Assembly (NCBI GenBank): GCA_965646165.1
Contig: CBFFYP010000029.1
Span: 1-45,129 of the forward strand
Origin: MGBC114844 sp910585855
GTDB lineage: Bacteria; Bacillota; Clostridia; Lachnospirales; Lachnospiraceae
Direction: 5' to 3'
DNA: 45,129 nt
Shown: in pieces, positions 15,287 through 22,978 of the stretch
How the letters are laid out: each line of letters begins with the position of its first letter
Numbering within the stretch: position 1 is the first letter of the stretch
Notes under the pieces: generated by a model
Told to the model about the DNA's origin: nothing
Database searches by the model: none
What the model saw: the letters and a program-made list of their open reading frames with translations, nothing else
Translations under genes and position numbers: made by a program

Positions 15287-15781
15287 TTATTGTTCTATAT
15301 CAATATTTGCATTTTTTAGAAAATCTATCATGGTTTGATCCCAAAAATTTTCCAGTGTTTTGTCAAATGAAAAAGTTTTTATGGAAATTCCGGTGATACA
15401 GACCGCAGAGGAATTTTCATAGCGGATATGAAAGAAAAAGCCGTCTATTTCGTTCGATTCGAAAGAAAGACCACTTTTTTCCAAAAGCTGTTCGGATTGG
15501 GTTGGGGTCAGGCGAAACGTGATTTGGATGGAAAGAGGCGTTTTTTTTCCTTTGATAAACTGAAAACAAAACGGACGAAGAGCTTCCCAAACAGAGTATT
15601 CGGCGTAGCAGCGGTCTTCGTTTTCTTCTTTGGTAAAGTATTCTTTTTTTATTCTTCCGTCAATGGAAAAAGTATTGGCGGTGGTAATGGCAGATTTTAC
15701 TAAATAAAAAGAATCAAAAGTATCTTTTAAAAAGAGTTTTGACATAAAATCTTTTATATTTGTAATCTGTAGTGCCAGCAT
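15287..15781 (-). CDS. DUF5721 family protein
   Basis: 164-residue cytoplasmic protein without signal or membrane segment. The N-terminus (MLALQITNIKDFMSKLFLKD) and FDSFYLV...TFSIDGR resemble the DUF5721 family common in Lachnospiraceae, of unknown function. AAGGAGAG lies upstream of the ATG. It is the first gene of a two-gene minus-strand unit with the M18 aminopeptidase. Confidence 0.78.
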   Translation of the reverse strand: MLALQITNIKDFMSKLFLKDTFDSFYLVKSAITTANTFSIDGRIKKEYFTKEENEDRCYAEYSVWEALRPFCFQFIKGKKTPLSIQITFRLTPTQSEQLLEKSGLSFESNEIDGFFFHIRYENSSAVCITGISIKTFSFDKTLENFWDQTMIDFLKNANIDIEQ

Positions 15782-15845
15782 AATTATTCTCTCCTTTCGT
15801 ATGCAAAGATACCATTTTTATCTGTAAAAAAGCACTCATTTATAG

Positions 15846-15873
15846 ATTATATCACATTTAAAAAAATAGAAAA
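15846..15873 (-). promoter_or_regulatory. Probable promoter of DUF5721-apeB
   Basis: Minus strand TGA-TATAAT (extended -10, hexamer at 15851-15846) with a weak TTTTCT -35 at 16-nt spacing, 65 nt upstream of the start codon. Confidence 0.5.
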
Positions 15874-15951
15874 GTAAAAAATGTTTTTTTTGTAAAAAAT
15901 AGGAGGATATGTAATATTTTATAGAGTTTTTAGAAATAGTTCATAAAATTA

Positions 15952-15978
15952 TTAGCACTCATTTGCGTTGAGTGCTAA
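15952..15978. promoter_or_regulatory. CIRCE operator (HrcA site)
   Basis: TTAGCACTC-N9-GAGTGCTAA, an exact match to the CIRCE consensus. It lies just upstream of the htpG promoter, so htpG is predicted to be repressed by HrcA and induced by heat. Confidence 0.95.
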
Positions 15979-15986
15979 TTTTTTAC

Positions 15987-16015
15987 TTGACTTTTTGGTT
16001 TTGGTGTAATAAACT
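15987..16015 (+). promoter_or_regulatory. htpG promoter
   Basis: TTGACT (15987-15992), 17-nt spacer, TAAACT (16010-16015); the CIRCE lies 8 nt upstream of the -35. Confidence 0.6.
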
Positions 16016-16096
16016 AACCTTATCACAAAAAACTGTAGATAGCTACAGCGATTTTTTAAAAATAAAAAGCAGAAAATGATAAGGAGTGCAAATCAT

Positions 16097-18211
16097 ATGG
16101 TAGAGAAAAATGGAAATCTTTCAATTAATAGCGAAAATATTTTCCCGATTATTAAAAAATGGATGTATTCAGATCATGATATTTTTGTGCGTGAGTTAAT
16201 TTCAAATGGCTGTGATGCAATTACAAAATTAAAGAAATTGGATATGATGGGGGAATATCATGTCCCGGAAGATAATAAATTTCAGATTCAGGTAATTGCA
16301 GATCCAGAGAAGAAAACGTTAAAGTTTATCGATAATGGGCTTGGAATGGATGCAGATGAAGTAGAAGAGTATATCAATCAGATTGCTTTTTCTGGTGCTA
16401 CGGATTTCCTTGCAAAGTATAAGGATAAGACGAACGAGGATCAGATTATCGGACATTTTGGTTTGGGATTTTATTCTGCATTTATGGTAGCAGAAGAGGT
16501 GCATATCGATACATTGTCCTATAAAAAAGATGCTCAGCCGGTGCATTGGGAATGTGACGGTGGTACAGAGTTTTCTATGAAAGAAGGCAGCCGTACAGAG
16601 GTTGGTACAGAGATTACTTTATTTTTAAATGAAGACTGCTATGAATTTTCAAATGAATATCGGGTTCGGGAAGTGATTGAAAAATATTGTTCTTTTATGC
16701 CGATTGAGATTTTCCTTTCAAAAGAAGGAGCAGAGCAGGAATATGAAACAATTGAGGAAAACGAACTGCTTGATACCGATACTGTGACAGAAACAATTCA
16801 GGTAGAAGCTAAGATGGAAGAAAAGGAAAACGAGGACGGCACAAAGGAGATGGTAGAAGTTTCTCCGGCAAAGAAGCAGTATAAAATTCATAAGCGTCCA
16901 CGTCCGTTAAATGATATTCATCCATTGTGGGCAAAACATCCAAATGAATGTACAGAGGAAGAGTATAAGGAATTTTATCGAAATGTTTTCCGGGACTATA
17001 AAGAGCCGTTGTTCTGGATTCATTTAAATATGGATTATCCGTTTAATTTAAAGGGAATTTTATATTTCCCAAAAATCAATACAAAGTATGATTCTATTGA
17101 AGGAATGATTAAACTGTATAACAATCAGGTATTTATTGCAGATAATATTAAAGAAGTAATTCCAGAATTTTTAATGTTGTTAAAGGGTGTAATTGATTGT
17201 CCAGATCTTCCTTTAAATGTATCAAGAAGTGCATTGCAGAACGATGGATTTGTAAAAAAGATTGCTGATTATATTACAAAGAAAGTGGCAGATAAGTTGT
17301 CTGGCATGTGTAAGACAGAGCGGGAAACTTATGAAAAATACTGGGATGATATCAGTCCGTTTATTAAATTTGGCTGTTTAAAAGATGACAAGTTCTGTGA
17401 AAAGATTACCGATTATATTTTATTTAAGAATTTAGACGGGAAATATTTTGCACTTCCAGATGCATTGAAAGTAAATGATGAGATAGAAAAAAAGGATGCA
17501 GAAGCAGCAGAAGATGCGGATAATAGTGAGGAAAAGGTAGAAGTAGTCAATGCAGATGGTACAGATGCAAAAGAAGCAGATAATATGGATACAGAGGAAA
17601 AAGAACCAGAAAAACGTACTATTTTCTATGTAACAGATGAAGTGCAGCAGGGGCAGTATATTCGGATGTTTAAAGAGCAGGGGTTGGATGCCTTTATTTT
17701 GGATCATGATATTGATACTCCTTTTATTCAGCAATTGGAATCGAAAAATGAAAAAATTAAGTTCCAAAGAATTGATACCGATTTGACAGGAGAATTTAAA
17801 GAAGAAACAAATCAGGAAGAAATGAAGGAAATTGTAGATTCTTTAACTGAGATTTTCAGAAAGGCATTAAAGAATGATAAGCTGGATGTCAAAGTAGAGA
17901 AGTTAAAGAATGTTGATGTATCTTCTATGGTAACATTGTCAGAAGAAAGCAGACGTATGCAAGATATGATGAAAATGTATAATATGTACGGTATGGATTC
18001 TTCTATGTTCAGTGGATCGGAAACATTGGTATTAAATGCAAATCATGCTTTGGTAAAGTATATTTTGGAGAATCGAGATTCAGAATATGTGCCTATGATG
18101 TGTGAGCAGCTTTATGATCTTGCTATGATTAGTCATAAACCGCTGCAGCCAGAAGAAATGAGTAAATTCATTAAGAGAAGCAATGAAATTATGATGTTAT
18201 TGGCAAAATAA
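16097..18211 (+). CDS. htpG: Molecular chaperone HtpG (Hsp90 family)
   Basis: ATP-dependent cytoplasmic chaperone. I start at 16097 (MVEKNGNLSINSENI), which has AAGGAG 12 nt upstream; the earlier in-frame Met at 16076 has no such site. 704 residues, longer than typical HtpG. The GHKL ATPase domain shows ELISNGCDAITK (Asn37 as metal ligand), DNGLGMD, and GHFGLGFYSAFMV. An acidic low-complexity insertion of about 45 residues lies at 461-507 between the middle and C-terminal parts. The upstream CIRCE implies HrcA control; Bacillus subtilis htpG is not a CIRCE gene. Confidence 0.97.
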   Translation: MVEKNGNLSINSENIFPIIKKWMYSDHDIFVRELISNGCDAITKLKKLDMMGEYHVPEDNKFQIQVIADPEKKTLKFIDNGLGMDADEVEEYINQIAFSGATDFLAKYKDKTNEDQIIGHFGLGFYSAFMVAEEVHIDTLSYKKDAQPVHWECDGGTEFSMKEGSRTEVGTEITLFLNEDCYEFSNEYRVREVIEKYCSFMPIEIFLSKEGAEQEYETIEENELLDTDTVTETIQVEAKMEEKENEDGTKEMVEVSPAKKQYKIHKRPRPLNDIHPLWAKHPNECTEEEYKEFYRNVFRDYKEPLFWIHLNMDYPFNLKGILYFPKINTKYDSIEGMIKLYNNQVFIADNIKEVIPEFLMLLKGVIDCPDLPLNVSRSALQNDGFVKKIADYITKKVADKLSGMCKTERETYEKYWDDISPFIKFGCLKDDKFCEKITDYILFKNLDGKYFALPDALKVNDEIEKKDAEAAEDADNSEEKVEVVNADGTDAKEADNMDTEEKEPEKRTIFYVTDEVQQGQYIRMFKEQGLDAFILDHDIDTPFIQQLESKNEKIKFQRIDTDLTGEFKEETNQEEMKEIVDSLTEIFRKALKNDKLDVKVEKLKNVDVSSMVTLSEESRRMQDMMKMYNMYGMDSSMFSGSETLVLNANHALVKYILENRDSEYVPMMCEQLYDLAMISHKPLQPEEMSKFIKRSNEIMMLLAK

Positions 18212-18222
18212 AATTAGATAAA

Positions 18223-18264
18223 ACAACTCTTAAAATGTTTTGTAGTTTTAAGGGTTGTTTTTTT
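18223..18264 (+). terminator. htpG intrinsic terminator
   Basis: ACAACTCTTAAAA (18223-18235) pairs with TTTTAAGGGTTGT (18246-18258), then TTTTTTG. Confidence 0.88.
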
Positions 18265-18273
18265 GTTGTGCAG

Positions 18274-18450
18274 AGAACGCCGGAAGCGGAAGGAAATTCG
18301 ATTCCGGGTTTGCTTTCGCTTAGCATTTCTTATTTTCATAACGGACACATAAGGTGCTAAAAGACAGCAAGACAGCACCTAAGTGCCAACGGGAAATGAT
18401 AACCCCCCATCGAATTCCTTTCCGCTTCCGGCTGTGTATTCCAGATGGAA
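18274..18450 (+). repeat. Family B fold-back repeat (B5)
   Basis: Arms 18279-18301 and 18410-18432 pair over 23 nt with one G-T and one A-C opposition. The usual GGTCTA at the inner end of the arm is ATTCGA here, with TCGAAT opposite, so even this otherwise constant block has changed on both sides. The inner hairpin is GGTGC/GCACC with a longer loop. It starts 10 nt after the htpG terminator. Confidence 0.92.
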
Positions 18451-18575
18451 AAATCAAATTAAAATAGATTAAAATGAGGACTTTTTGAGGATTTGTTTTT
18501 GAGTTTTAGTTGTATATTTCAAATAAAAAAGGATGTTTTTGGTTTGATTAATTTTTGAAATGTAGTAGAAAATAC

Positions 18576-18604
18576 TTCACAAACAGTATAAACTGTGCTA
18601 GTAT
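18576..18604 (+). promoter_or_regulatory. Probable degV promoter
   Basis: TTCACA (18576-18581), 17-nt spacer, TAGTAT (18599-18604), 75 nt upstream of the start codon. Confidence 0.45.
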
Positions 18605-18678
18605 AAGTAGTAATGGAAACTATATTAGATAGTTTTTTGAAAAGGAATTGAATAAATAAAGAGAAAGGAATCGATGTG

Positions 18679-19518
18679 ATGAAATATAAGATTATTGTAG
18701 ATAGTTGCTGTGAATTGCCAAAAGAACAAAAGAATGATCTGAATTTTAAAATTATTCCGCTGACTTTAAGTGTGGATGATTATCAGGTAGTGGATGATGA
18801 AAATTTTAATCAGAAGGAATTTATAAAACGGGTCAGTGAGAGTCCGAATTGTCCAAAGTCAGCATGTCCTTCTCCAGAGGCTTATATGCAGTCATATGAA
18901 GGAGATTATGAAGGGGTTTTTGTGGTGACGCTTTCAGCAAATTTAAGCGGTTCTTATAATAGTGCTGTTCTTGGAGCAAATCTTTATAAAGAAGCACATC
19001 CAGACACAAAAGTATATGTTTTTAATTCGAAGTCAGCTTCTGTAGGAGAAACGCAGATTGCGCTTCGAATACAGGAATTAGCAGAAGCAGGTGTGGATTT
19101 TGATGGGATTGTAGAGCAGGTGGAAGCATTTTTAGAGGAAATGGATACGTATTTTGTATTGGAAACTTTGGATGCTCTTCGGAAAAATGGACGTCTTACT
19201 AATATACAGGCAGTTTTGGCAAATGTACTTAGTATTAAGCCAATTATGGGAGCAAATCCTGATGGGACGATTTGTAAATTGGATCAAGTGCGGGGGATGA
19301 ATAAAGCACTTATAAAAATGGCAGATATTATTGCAGCTAAGGTAAAACGTTCTGAAGAAAAGAGATTGCTTATTGCGCATTGTAATTGTTTTGAACGGGC
19401 AGAGTATGTAAAACAATTAATGGAAGAACGGATAAAAGTAAAGGATACTATTATTTTGGATACTGCGGGAGTAAGTACATTGTATGCAAGTGATGGCGGA
19501 ATTATTGTTACGATTTAA
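18679..19518 (+). CDS. DegV family fatty-acid-binding protein
   Basis: Cytoplasmic fatty-acid-binding protein related to FakB, which presents fatty acids to a FakA kinase for phosphorylation. 279 residues. Family marks are the opening IIVDSCCELP, VVTLSANLSGSYNSA, and ETLDALRKNGRL in the middle. I start at ATG 18679, 9 nt after AAAGGA, rather than the GTG immediately before it. No fakA gene is nearby, so whether it is a FakB partner is inferred from the family only. Confidence 0.92.
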   Translation: MKYKIIVDSCCELPKEQKNDLNFKIIPLTLSVDDYQVVDDENFNQKEFIKRVSESPNCPKSACPSPEAYMQSYEGDYEGVFVVTLSANLSGSYNSAVLGANLYKEAHPDTKVYVFNSKSASVGETQIALRIQELAEAGVDFDGIVEQVEAFLEEMDTYFVLETLDALRKNGRLTNIQAVLANVLSIKPIMGANPDGTICKLDQVRGMNKALIKMADIIAAKVKRSEEKRLLIAHCNCFERAEYVKQLMEERIKVKDTIILDTAGVSTLYASDGGIIVTI

Positions 19519-19613
19519 ATAAGGAACTGTTAAAAATGGATTTTAGAGTATTCTTTTGCTGAACGCAAGAAGCGAAATTGCAGAAAATTAAACTTCGATA
19601 AGTTTTTTGGATA

Positions 19614-20010
19614 GAGGACGCCAGATTCGAAAACGGTGGACAGACTGCTGTTCCGGTTTCCAAAAAGTAAGAAGTTCTAAGACTTCTGCATTTTCTTTGA
19701 TCTAACCGGACAGACCGGGGCGCAATTCGCCCTCATGATAGCCGAAACGGAACGGATGTAAGGAAGATTTTATCAACCGCAAGACAGCCTCTTTCTTATC
19801 ATACGGACTAAACACGCCCCTTTTTTTTCACACCCTGCATGGAAGCAGGATGTGAAAAAAATCTTAGGTTTTCGAGCAGAAGTCCAAAAACTTCTAACTT
19901 TTTTCCAAAGTCACTGCAGGCTGTCCACCGTTTTCGAATCTGGCTGTTTCTTGACCCCGGAACAAAAAAAGAATGGTGTCTAAACTTTGCGGAAAACTTG
20001 TTCTGTAATA
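19614..20010 (+). repeat. Family A fold-back repeat, alpha-arm copy (A3)
   Basis: Arms run from CCAGATTCGAAAACGG (19621) to its complement ending at 19943, with a T-flanked central hairpin at 19822-19861. The tail (CTGTTTCTTGACCCCGGAAC and onward to about 20006) matches that of A2. GAACGCAAGAAGCGAAATTG at 19561 may be a worn beta-arm relic. A TAAGTTTATTCTGAGAA motif follows at 20030. The repeat fills the gap between degV and the tRNA promoter. Confidence 0.9.
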
Positions 20011-20060
20011 AAATATAATTTCTACTGCGTAAGTTTATTCTGAGAAATTAAAAAAAGTAC

Positions 20061-20088
20061 TTGACATTTAAAAAGAGATGAGTATAAT
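20061..20088 (+). promoter_or_regulatory. tRNA-Asn promoter
   Basis: Perfect TTGACA (20061-20066) and TATAAT (20083-20088) with 16-nt spacing, 35 nt upstream of the tRNA. Confidence 0.85.
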
Positions 20089-20122
20089 AATGATATATAA
20101 ATTCTTACAAAAATAAGAATAT

Positions 20123-20194
20123 TCCTCGATAGCTCAATGGTAGAGCACACGGCTGTTAACCGTGGGGTTGTAGGTTCGAGCCCTACTCGGGGAG
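20123..20194 (+). tRNA. tRNA-Asn (anticodon GTT)
   Basis: Complete 72-nt cloverleaf: acceptor TCCTCGA/TCGGGGA with one G-U, D arm AGCTCAATGGTAGAGC, anticodon loop CTGTTAA giving GTT, T arm GTAGGTTCGAGCCCTAC, discriminator G. CCA is not encoded. Confidence 0.96.
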
Positions 20195-20198
20195 TACA

Positions 20199-20232
20199 AA
20201 AACCTGTAAATATATTATTTGCAGGTTTTTTT
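20199..20232 (+). terminator. tRNA-Asn terminator
   Basis: AACCTG (20201-20206) and AAAT pair with ATTT and CAGGTT, followed by seven T. Confidence 0.85.
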
Positions 20233-20239
20233 GTGTATA

Positions 20240-20450
20240 TGGGTAGGGGAAAAAGTTTTGCTCTACTTGATTTATTTTGGTCAACTACCCATCACCCAAA
20301 GGCAGTGGGTTTTCATTTATGATAATAGTATAGAAACGGGAAAGCCCGCAGACAGGGGGAACTATCTGCGGGCTCATTTAGGGGATATATGGTCAAAAAC
20401 TTGACCAGACCAATATTGTTTTGAAAAATCAAAACAATGGGGAAATGGTC
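20240..20450. other. Cluster of hairpins, possible ncRNA or mobile-element remnant
   Basis: Successive stems: GGGTAG/CTACCC; ACCCA/TGGGT (20287-20310); GCCCGCAGA/TCTGCGGGC (20344-20373); TGGTCAA/TTGACCA (20390-20407); GACCA plus ATTGTTTTG pairing with CAAAACAAT plus TGGTC (20408-20450). No protein frame is convincing here or in the remaining gap to the AraC gene (20451-20762). The GCCCGCAGA hairpin lacks a T-run. Identity unknown. Confidence 0.45.
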
Positions 20451-20762
20451 TTAAACGAAAATTCGATAAAAGCATATTTATTGTTGTTCCTTTTCAAACG
20501 CTTCCGTTCGTATCGGAACATCATTATAATACATGAAAAACAAAAAAGAATCTACGAAAAATTTGCTTAAACGACACTAAATTACAGATTTTTTGTCCCT
20601 TTTGTAGAATTATAGGGATAACAGATAGGGGTTGGGGTACTGGAATTTGTGAAAAAGAGTAAATTTTTATGAAATAAATGAATAATCGAAGAAAGTATGA
20701 TAGACTAATAAAGAGAGAAAAGATTCTTTTAATAAATACAAAGGAAAGACAGGAAAGTTAGA

Positions 20763-21593
20763 ATGAGAGAAGAAATGTTTAGTATTACAAAAGTAAGAAG
20801 AGAAGCTTATTTTTCTATGAAAGATTCGCATATTCATGTAAACGAATATGAAGTTTATTTTTTATTAACCGGAAAACGGCGTTTTTTTGTAGAACATACA
20901 TTATATACATTGGAAAAAGGGGATATTCTTCTGATTGAAAAAGGAAATATTCATCGTTCTATGTGTGCACAGGATAATGCATTGCCACATGAACGGTATG
21001 TCATTCGTTTTACAAAGGAATATTTGCAGCTTTTCCAGGAAGTATATGGAGCGGAATTTTTAAAAAAGTGTTTTCAGCAGCCTCATATTAAAATTCCGAT
21101 TCAGCGAAGAGAATATATTTTAAATTTATTTGAGCGAATGGAGGCAGAGAAAAAAAATATGGATGAATATTCCATACTTTTAATTAAAGGTTATCTGCAT
21201 GAACTGCTGGTATTTTTTCTGCGTTATCAAAAGATACAGGAAACAGGAATGGAAGAATTAGATGAGATGGATGAAGCCATTCAAAGTGTAGCGAGATATA
21301 TCAGTGAAAATTATAACAGTAATATTAGTTTAAATGATGCTGCAAAACGAGCCAATATGAGTCCGACTTATTTTTCAAGAAAATTTAAACGGGTGACAGG
21401 ATTTGGATTTAAAGAGTATCTCTGCAATATTCGTTTAAAAGAAGCGGAGAAACTCTTACTTCAGACAAAAGACAGCATCACAGAGATTGCTCTGCAAAGC
21501 GGTTTTAATGACAGCAATTATTTTGGAGATGTATTTAAAAAAGCAAGAGGGATGTCACCACACCAATATCGAAAAAATAAGGGGATTTTATAA
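20763..21593 (+). CDS. AraC family transcriptional regulator
   Basis: 276 residues: an N-terminal cupin-like effector domain (FFVEHTLYTLEKGDILLIEKG at about 38-58) and a C-terminal double helix-turn-helix at about 178-276. The latter has the family signatures ISLNDAAKRANMSPTYFSRK and ITEIALQSGFNDSNYFGDVF and ends near PHQYRK. It probably senses a sugar or similar small molecule. No transporter or enzyme gene is adjacent, so the target is unknown. AAGGAAAG lies upstream of the ATG. Followed by the B6/B7 repeat pair. Confidence 0.94.
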   Translation: MREEMFSITKVRREAYFSMKDSHIHVNEYEVYFLLTGKRRFFVEHTLYTLEKGDILLIEKGNIHRSMCAQDNALPHERYVIRFTKEYLQLFQEVYGAEFLKKCFQQPHIKIPIQRREYILNLFERMEAEKKNMDEYSILLIKGYLHELLVFFLRYQKIQETGMEELDEMDEAIQSVARYISENYNSNISLNDAAKRANMSPTYFSRKFKRVTGFGFKEYLCNIRLKEAEKLLLQTKDSITEIALQSGFNDSNYFGDVFKKARGMSPHQYRKNKGIL

Positions 21594-21625
21594 AATTTTT
21601 TGTAGTAGAGTTTTAGATTTTTTTG

Positions 21626-21795
21626 GGGAGGACGCCAAACGCTGAAGGAAGGTCTGCTCCGGGCCCGCTCTCGCTTAGCATTTCCTCGTAGCGGATACTA
21701 AGGTGCTAAAATACAGCACCCAAGTGCCGACGGGAAATGATGACCCTGCGCAGACTTTCCTTCAGCGTTTGGCTGTGTATTTCTGCCGGAAAATA
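21626..21795 (+). repeat. Family B fold-back repeat (B6), left member of an inverted pair
   Basis: Arms 21634-21656 and 21751-21773 pair over 23 nt with one G-T. The arm centre AAACGCTGAAGG is unique to this copy. The inner hairpin is GGTGC/GCACC. It lies in sense orientation 33 nt after the AraC gene. Confidence 0.93.
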
Positions 21796-21879
21796 AAAAA
21801 TTTGCTACAAAAAATATTTTATAAAAGCCAAGAAGCAATCAGATTGTAATTGTAAAAGTGTAAATATTTTTATAACAAT

Positions 21880-22051
21880 ATGTTTTCTGGCTGGAAGAAA
21901 CAGCTAAAATCGGAAGGCGGGTCTATGAAGGGTCATCATTTCCCGTCGGCACTTAGGCACGGTATTTTCGTGCCTTATGTGTCCGCTACGAGGAAATGCT
22001 AAGCGAGAGCGGGCCCGGAATAGACTTGCCTTCCGATTTTGGCGTCCTCGA
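21880..22051 (-). repeat. Family B fold-back repeat (B7), right member of an inverted pair
   Basis: Arms 21903-21925 and 22021-22043 pair over 23 nt with three oppositions, all G-T on the plus strand. The inner hairpin is GGCAC/GTGCC. It faces B6 tail to tail across about 85 nt. Confidence 0.93.
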
Positions 22052-22080
22052 TTTTGGTGTCCTCAATTTTAGCATCCTGT
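22036..22080 (+). repeat. Triplicated 15-nt element end
   Basis: GATTTTGGCGTCCTC, GATTTTGGTGTCCTC and AATTTTAGCATCCTG lie head to tail. The first is the outer end of B7, so the terminus was copied twice more outward. Confidence 0.75.
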
Positions 22081-22119
22081 TTTGTTTTCAATTAAAAAGC
22101 TGTATAAAAGGAAACAGTA

Positions 22120-22147
22120 ACCTCTGTATTCCTTTTTACATATGATA
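22120..22147 (+). promoter_or_regulatory. Predicted sigma-K promoter of dpaAB
   Basis: AC (22120-22121), 17-nt spacer, CATATGATA (22139-22147), matching the mother-cell sigma-K pattern AC-N16/17-CATANNNTA. The Bacillus spoVF operon is sigma-K dependent, which fits. Confidence 0.65.
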
Positions 22148-22185
22148 TAATATAAAAACCGCAATATTCTGAAAGGAAAATTTTT

Positions 22186-22938
22186 ATGACAGCTTATCTT
22201 TTAATTGGTCAGGATAAACGGTTAGAGGAACTTTACGAAATGTTAAAGGAAAAGGGAAAACAGGTCATGTATGTTCAGGAGGAACAGGAAATAGAGGCAT
22301 TGACACGTTATCCGATAGAACAAGGGAAAAAGACCGTTTGTGTAGTCGGAAAAATACCACAGGACATAGAAACTGCTCTGAAAGAGAAAGGGGCAGTTTT
22401 TTTTCATATGCTGACAGATAAAAGATGTAAGAGTTTTAATGCAGTTGCAACAGCGGAGGGAGCGATTGCTCATGCGATTGTGATGAGTCCGTGGAATATA
22501 GAGGACAGTGCAGTTTGTATTGTAGGATTTGGAACATGCGGCAGTGTATTGGCAGAAAAATGTAAGGCATTGGGAGCAAAAACTACAGTAGTGGTTCGAA
22601 GACAAGAAATGGCTAAAGCTGCTGCAAAGGCGGGACATCAAGTGATTTGGACAGAAGAATTTGCAGAAAAGGCAGGCACATTTCGATATCTGTTTAATAC
22701 TGTTCCGGCTGTGCTGATTACGGATTCTGTTTTGAAAAAACTAAGGAAAGATGTGATTTTGATTGATATTGCATCTAATGAAGGCGGGGTGGATTATAAG
22801 GCAGCAGCGGTTCGGCAGATAAAAGCGGTTCAGATTTTAAGAATTCCCGGACGTTTTGCGGCAAAGTCCTCCGCAAAAAAACTATTTGAAATTTTACTGG
22901 CGCAGGAGGAATCAACTGCTCTAGTTGAGCAGGAGTAA
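22186..22938 (+). CDS. dpaA: Dipicolinate synthase subunit A
   Basis: With DpaB, oxidises dihydrodipicolinate to dipicolinic acid in the mother cell for loading into the spore core. 250 residues, against about 297 in Bacillus; the N-terminal lobe is shorter. The C-terminal Rossmann domain aligns by eye with SpoVFA: NAVATAEGAIAHAI, VCIVGFGTCGSVLA (nucleotide loop), FNTVPAVLI and LIDIASNEGGVDYKAA. GAAAGGA lies upstream of the ATG. The promoter matches the sigma-K pattern, and dpaB follows 40 nt later, so the pair forms a sporulation operon. Confidence 0.9.
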   Translation: MTAYLLIGQDKRLEELYEMLKEKGKQVMYVQEEQEIEALTRYPIEQGKKTVCVVGKIPQDIETALKEKGAVFFHMLTDKRCKSFNAVATAEGAIAHAIVMSPWNIEDSAVCIVGFGTCGSVLAEKCKALGAKTTVVVRRQEMAKAAAKAGHQVIWTEEFAEKAGTFRYLFNTVPAVLITDSVLKKLRKDVILIDIASNEGGVDYKAAAVRQIKAVQILRIPGRFAAKSSAKKLFEILLAQEESTALVEQE

Positions 22939-22978
22939 ATAAAATACTTGCGCTGGGATAGGAAAAGAGGGATTCCTT

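Noticed and set aside
15829..15843. Half-CIRCE-like AGCACTCATTTATAG in the leader of the DUF5721 gene
   Set aside because: Only one half-site is present; without the inverted half HrcA binding is not supported.
20137..20404. Open frames crossing the tRNA-Asn gene and the hairpin cluster
   Set aside because: They overlap a certain tRNA and its terminator and have no ribosome-binding site.
13436..22060. Possibility that the recurring repeats are a CRISPR array
   Set aside because: Copies are kilobases apart, about 170 or 350 nt long, without regular spacers and without cas genes.
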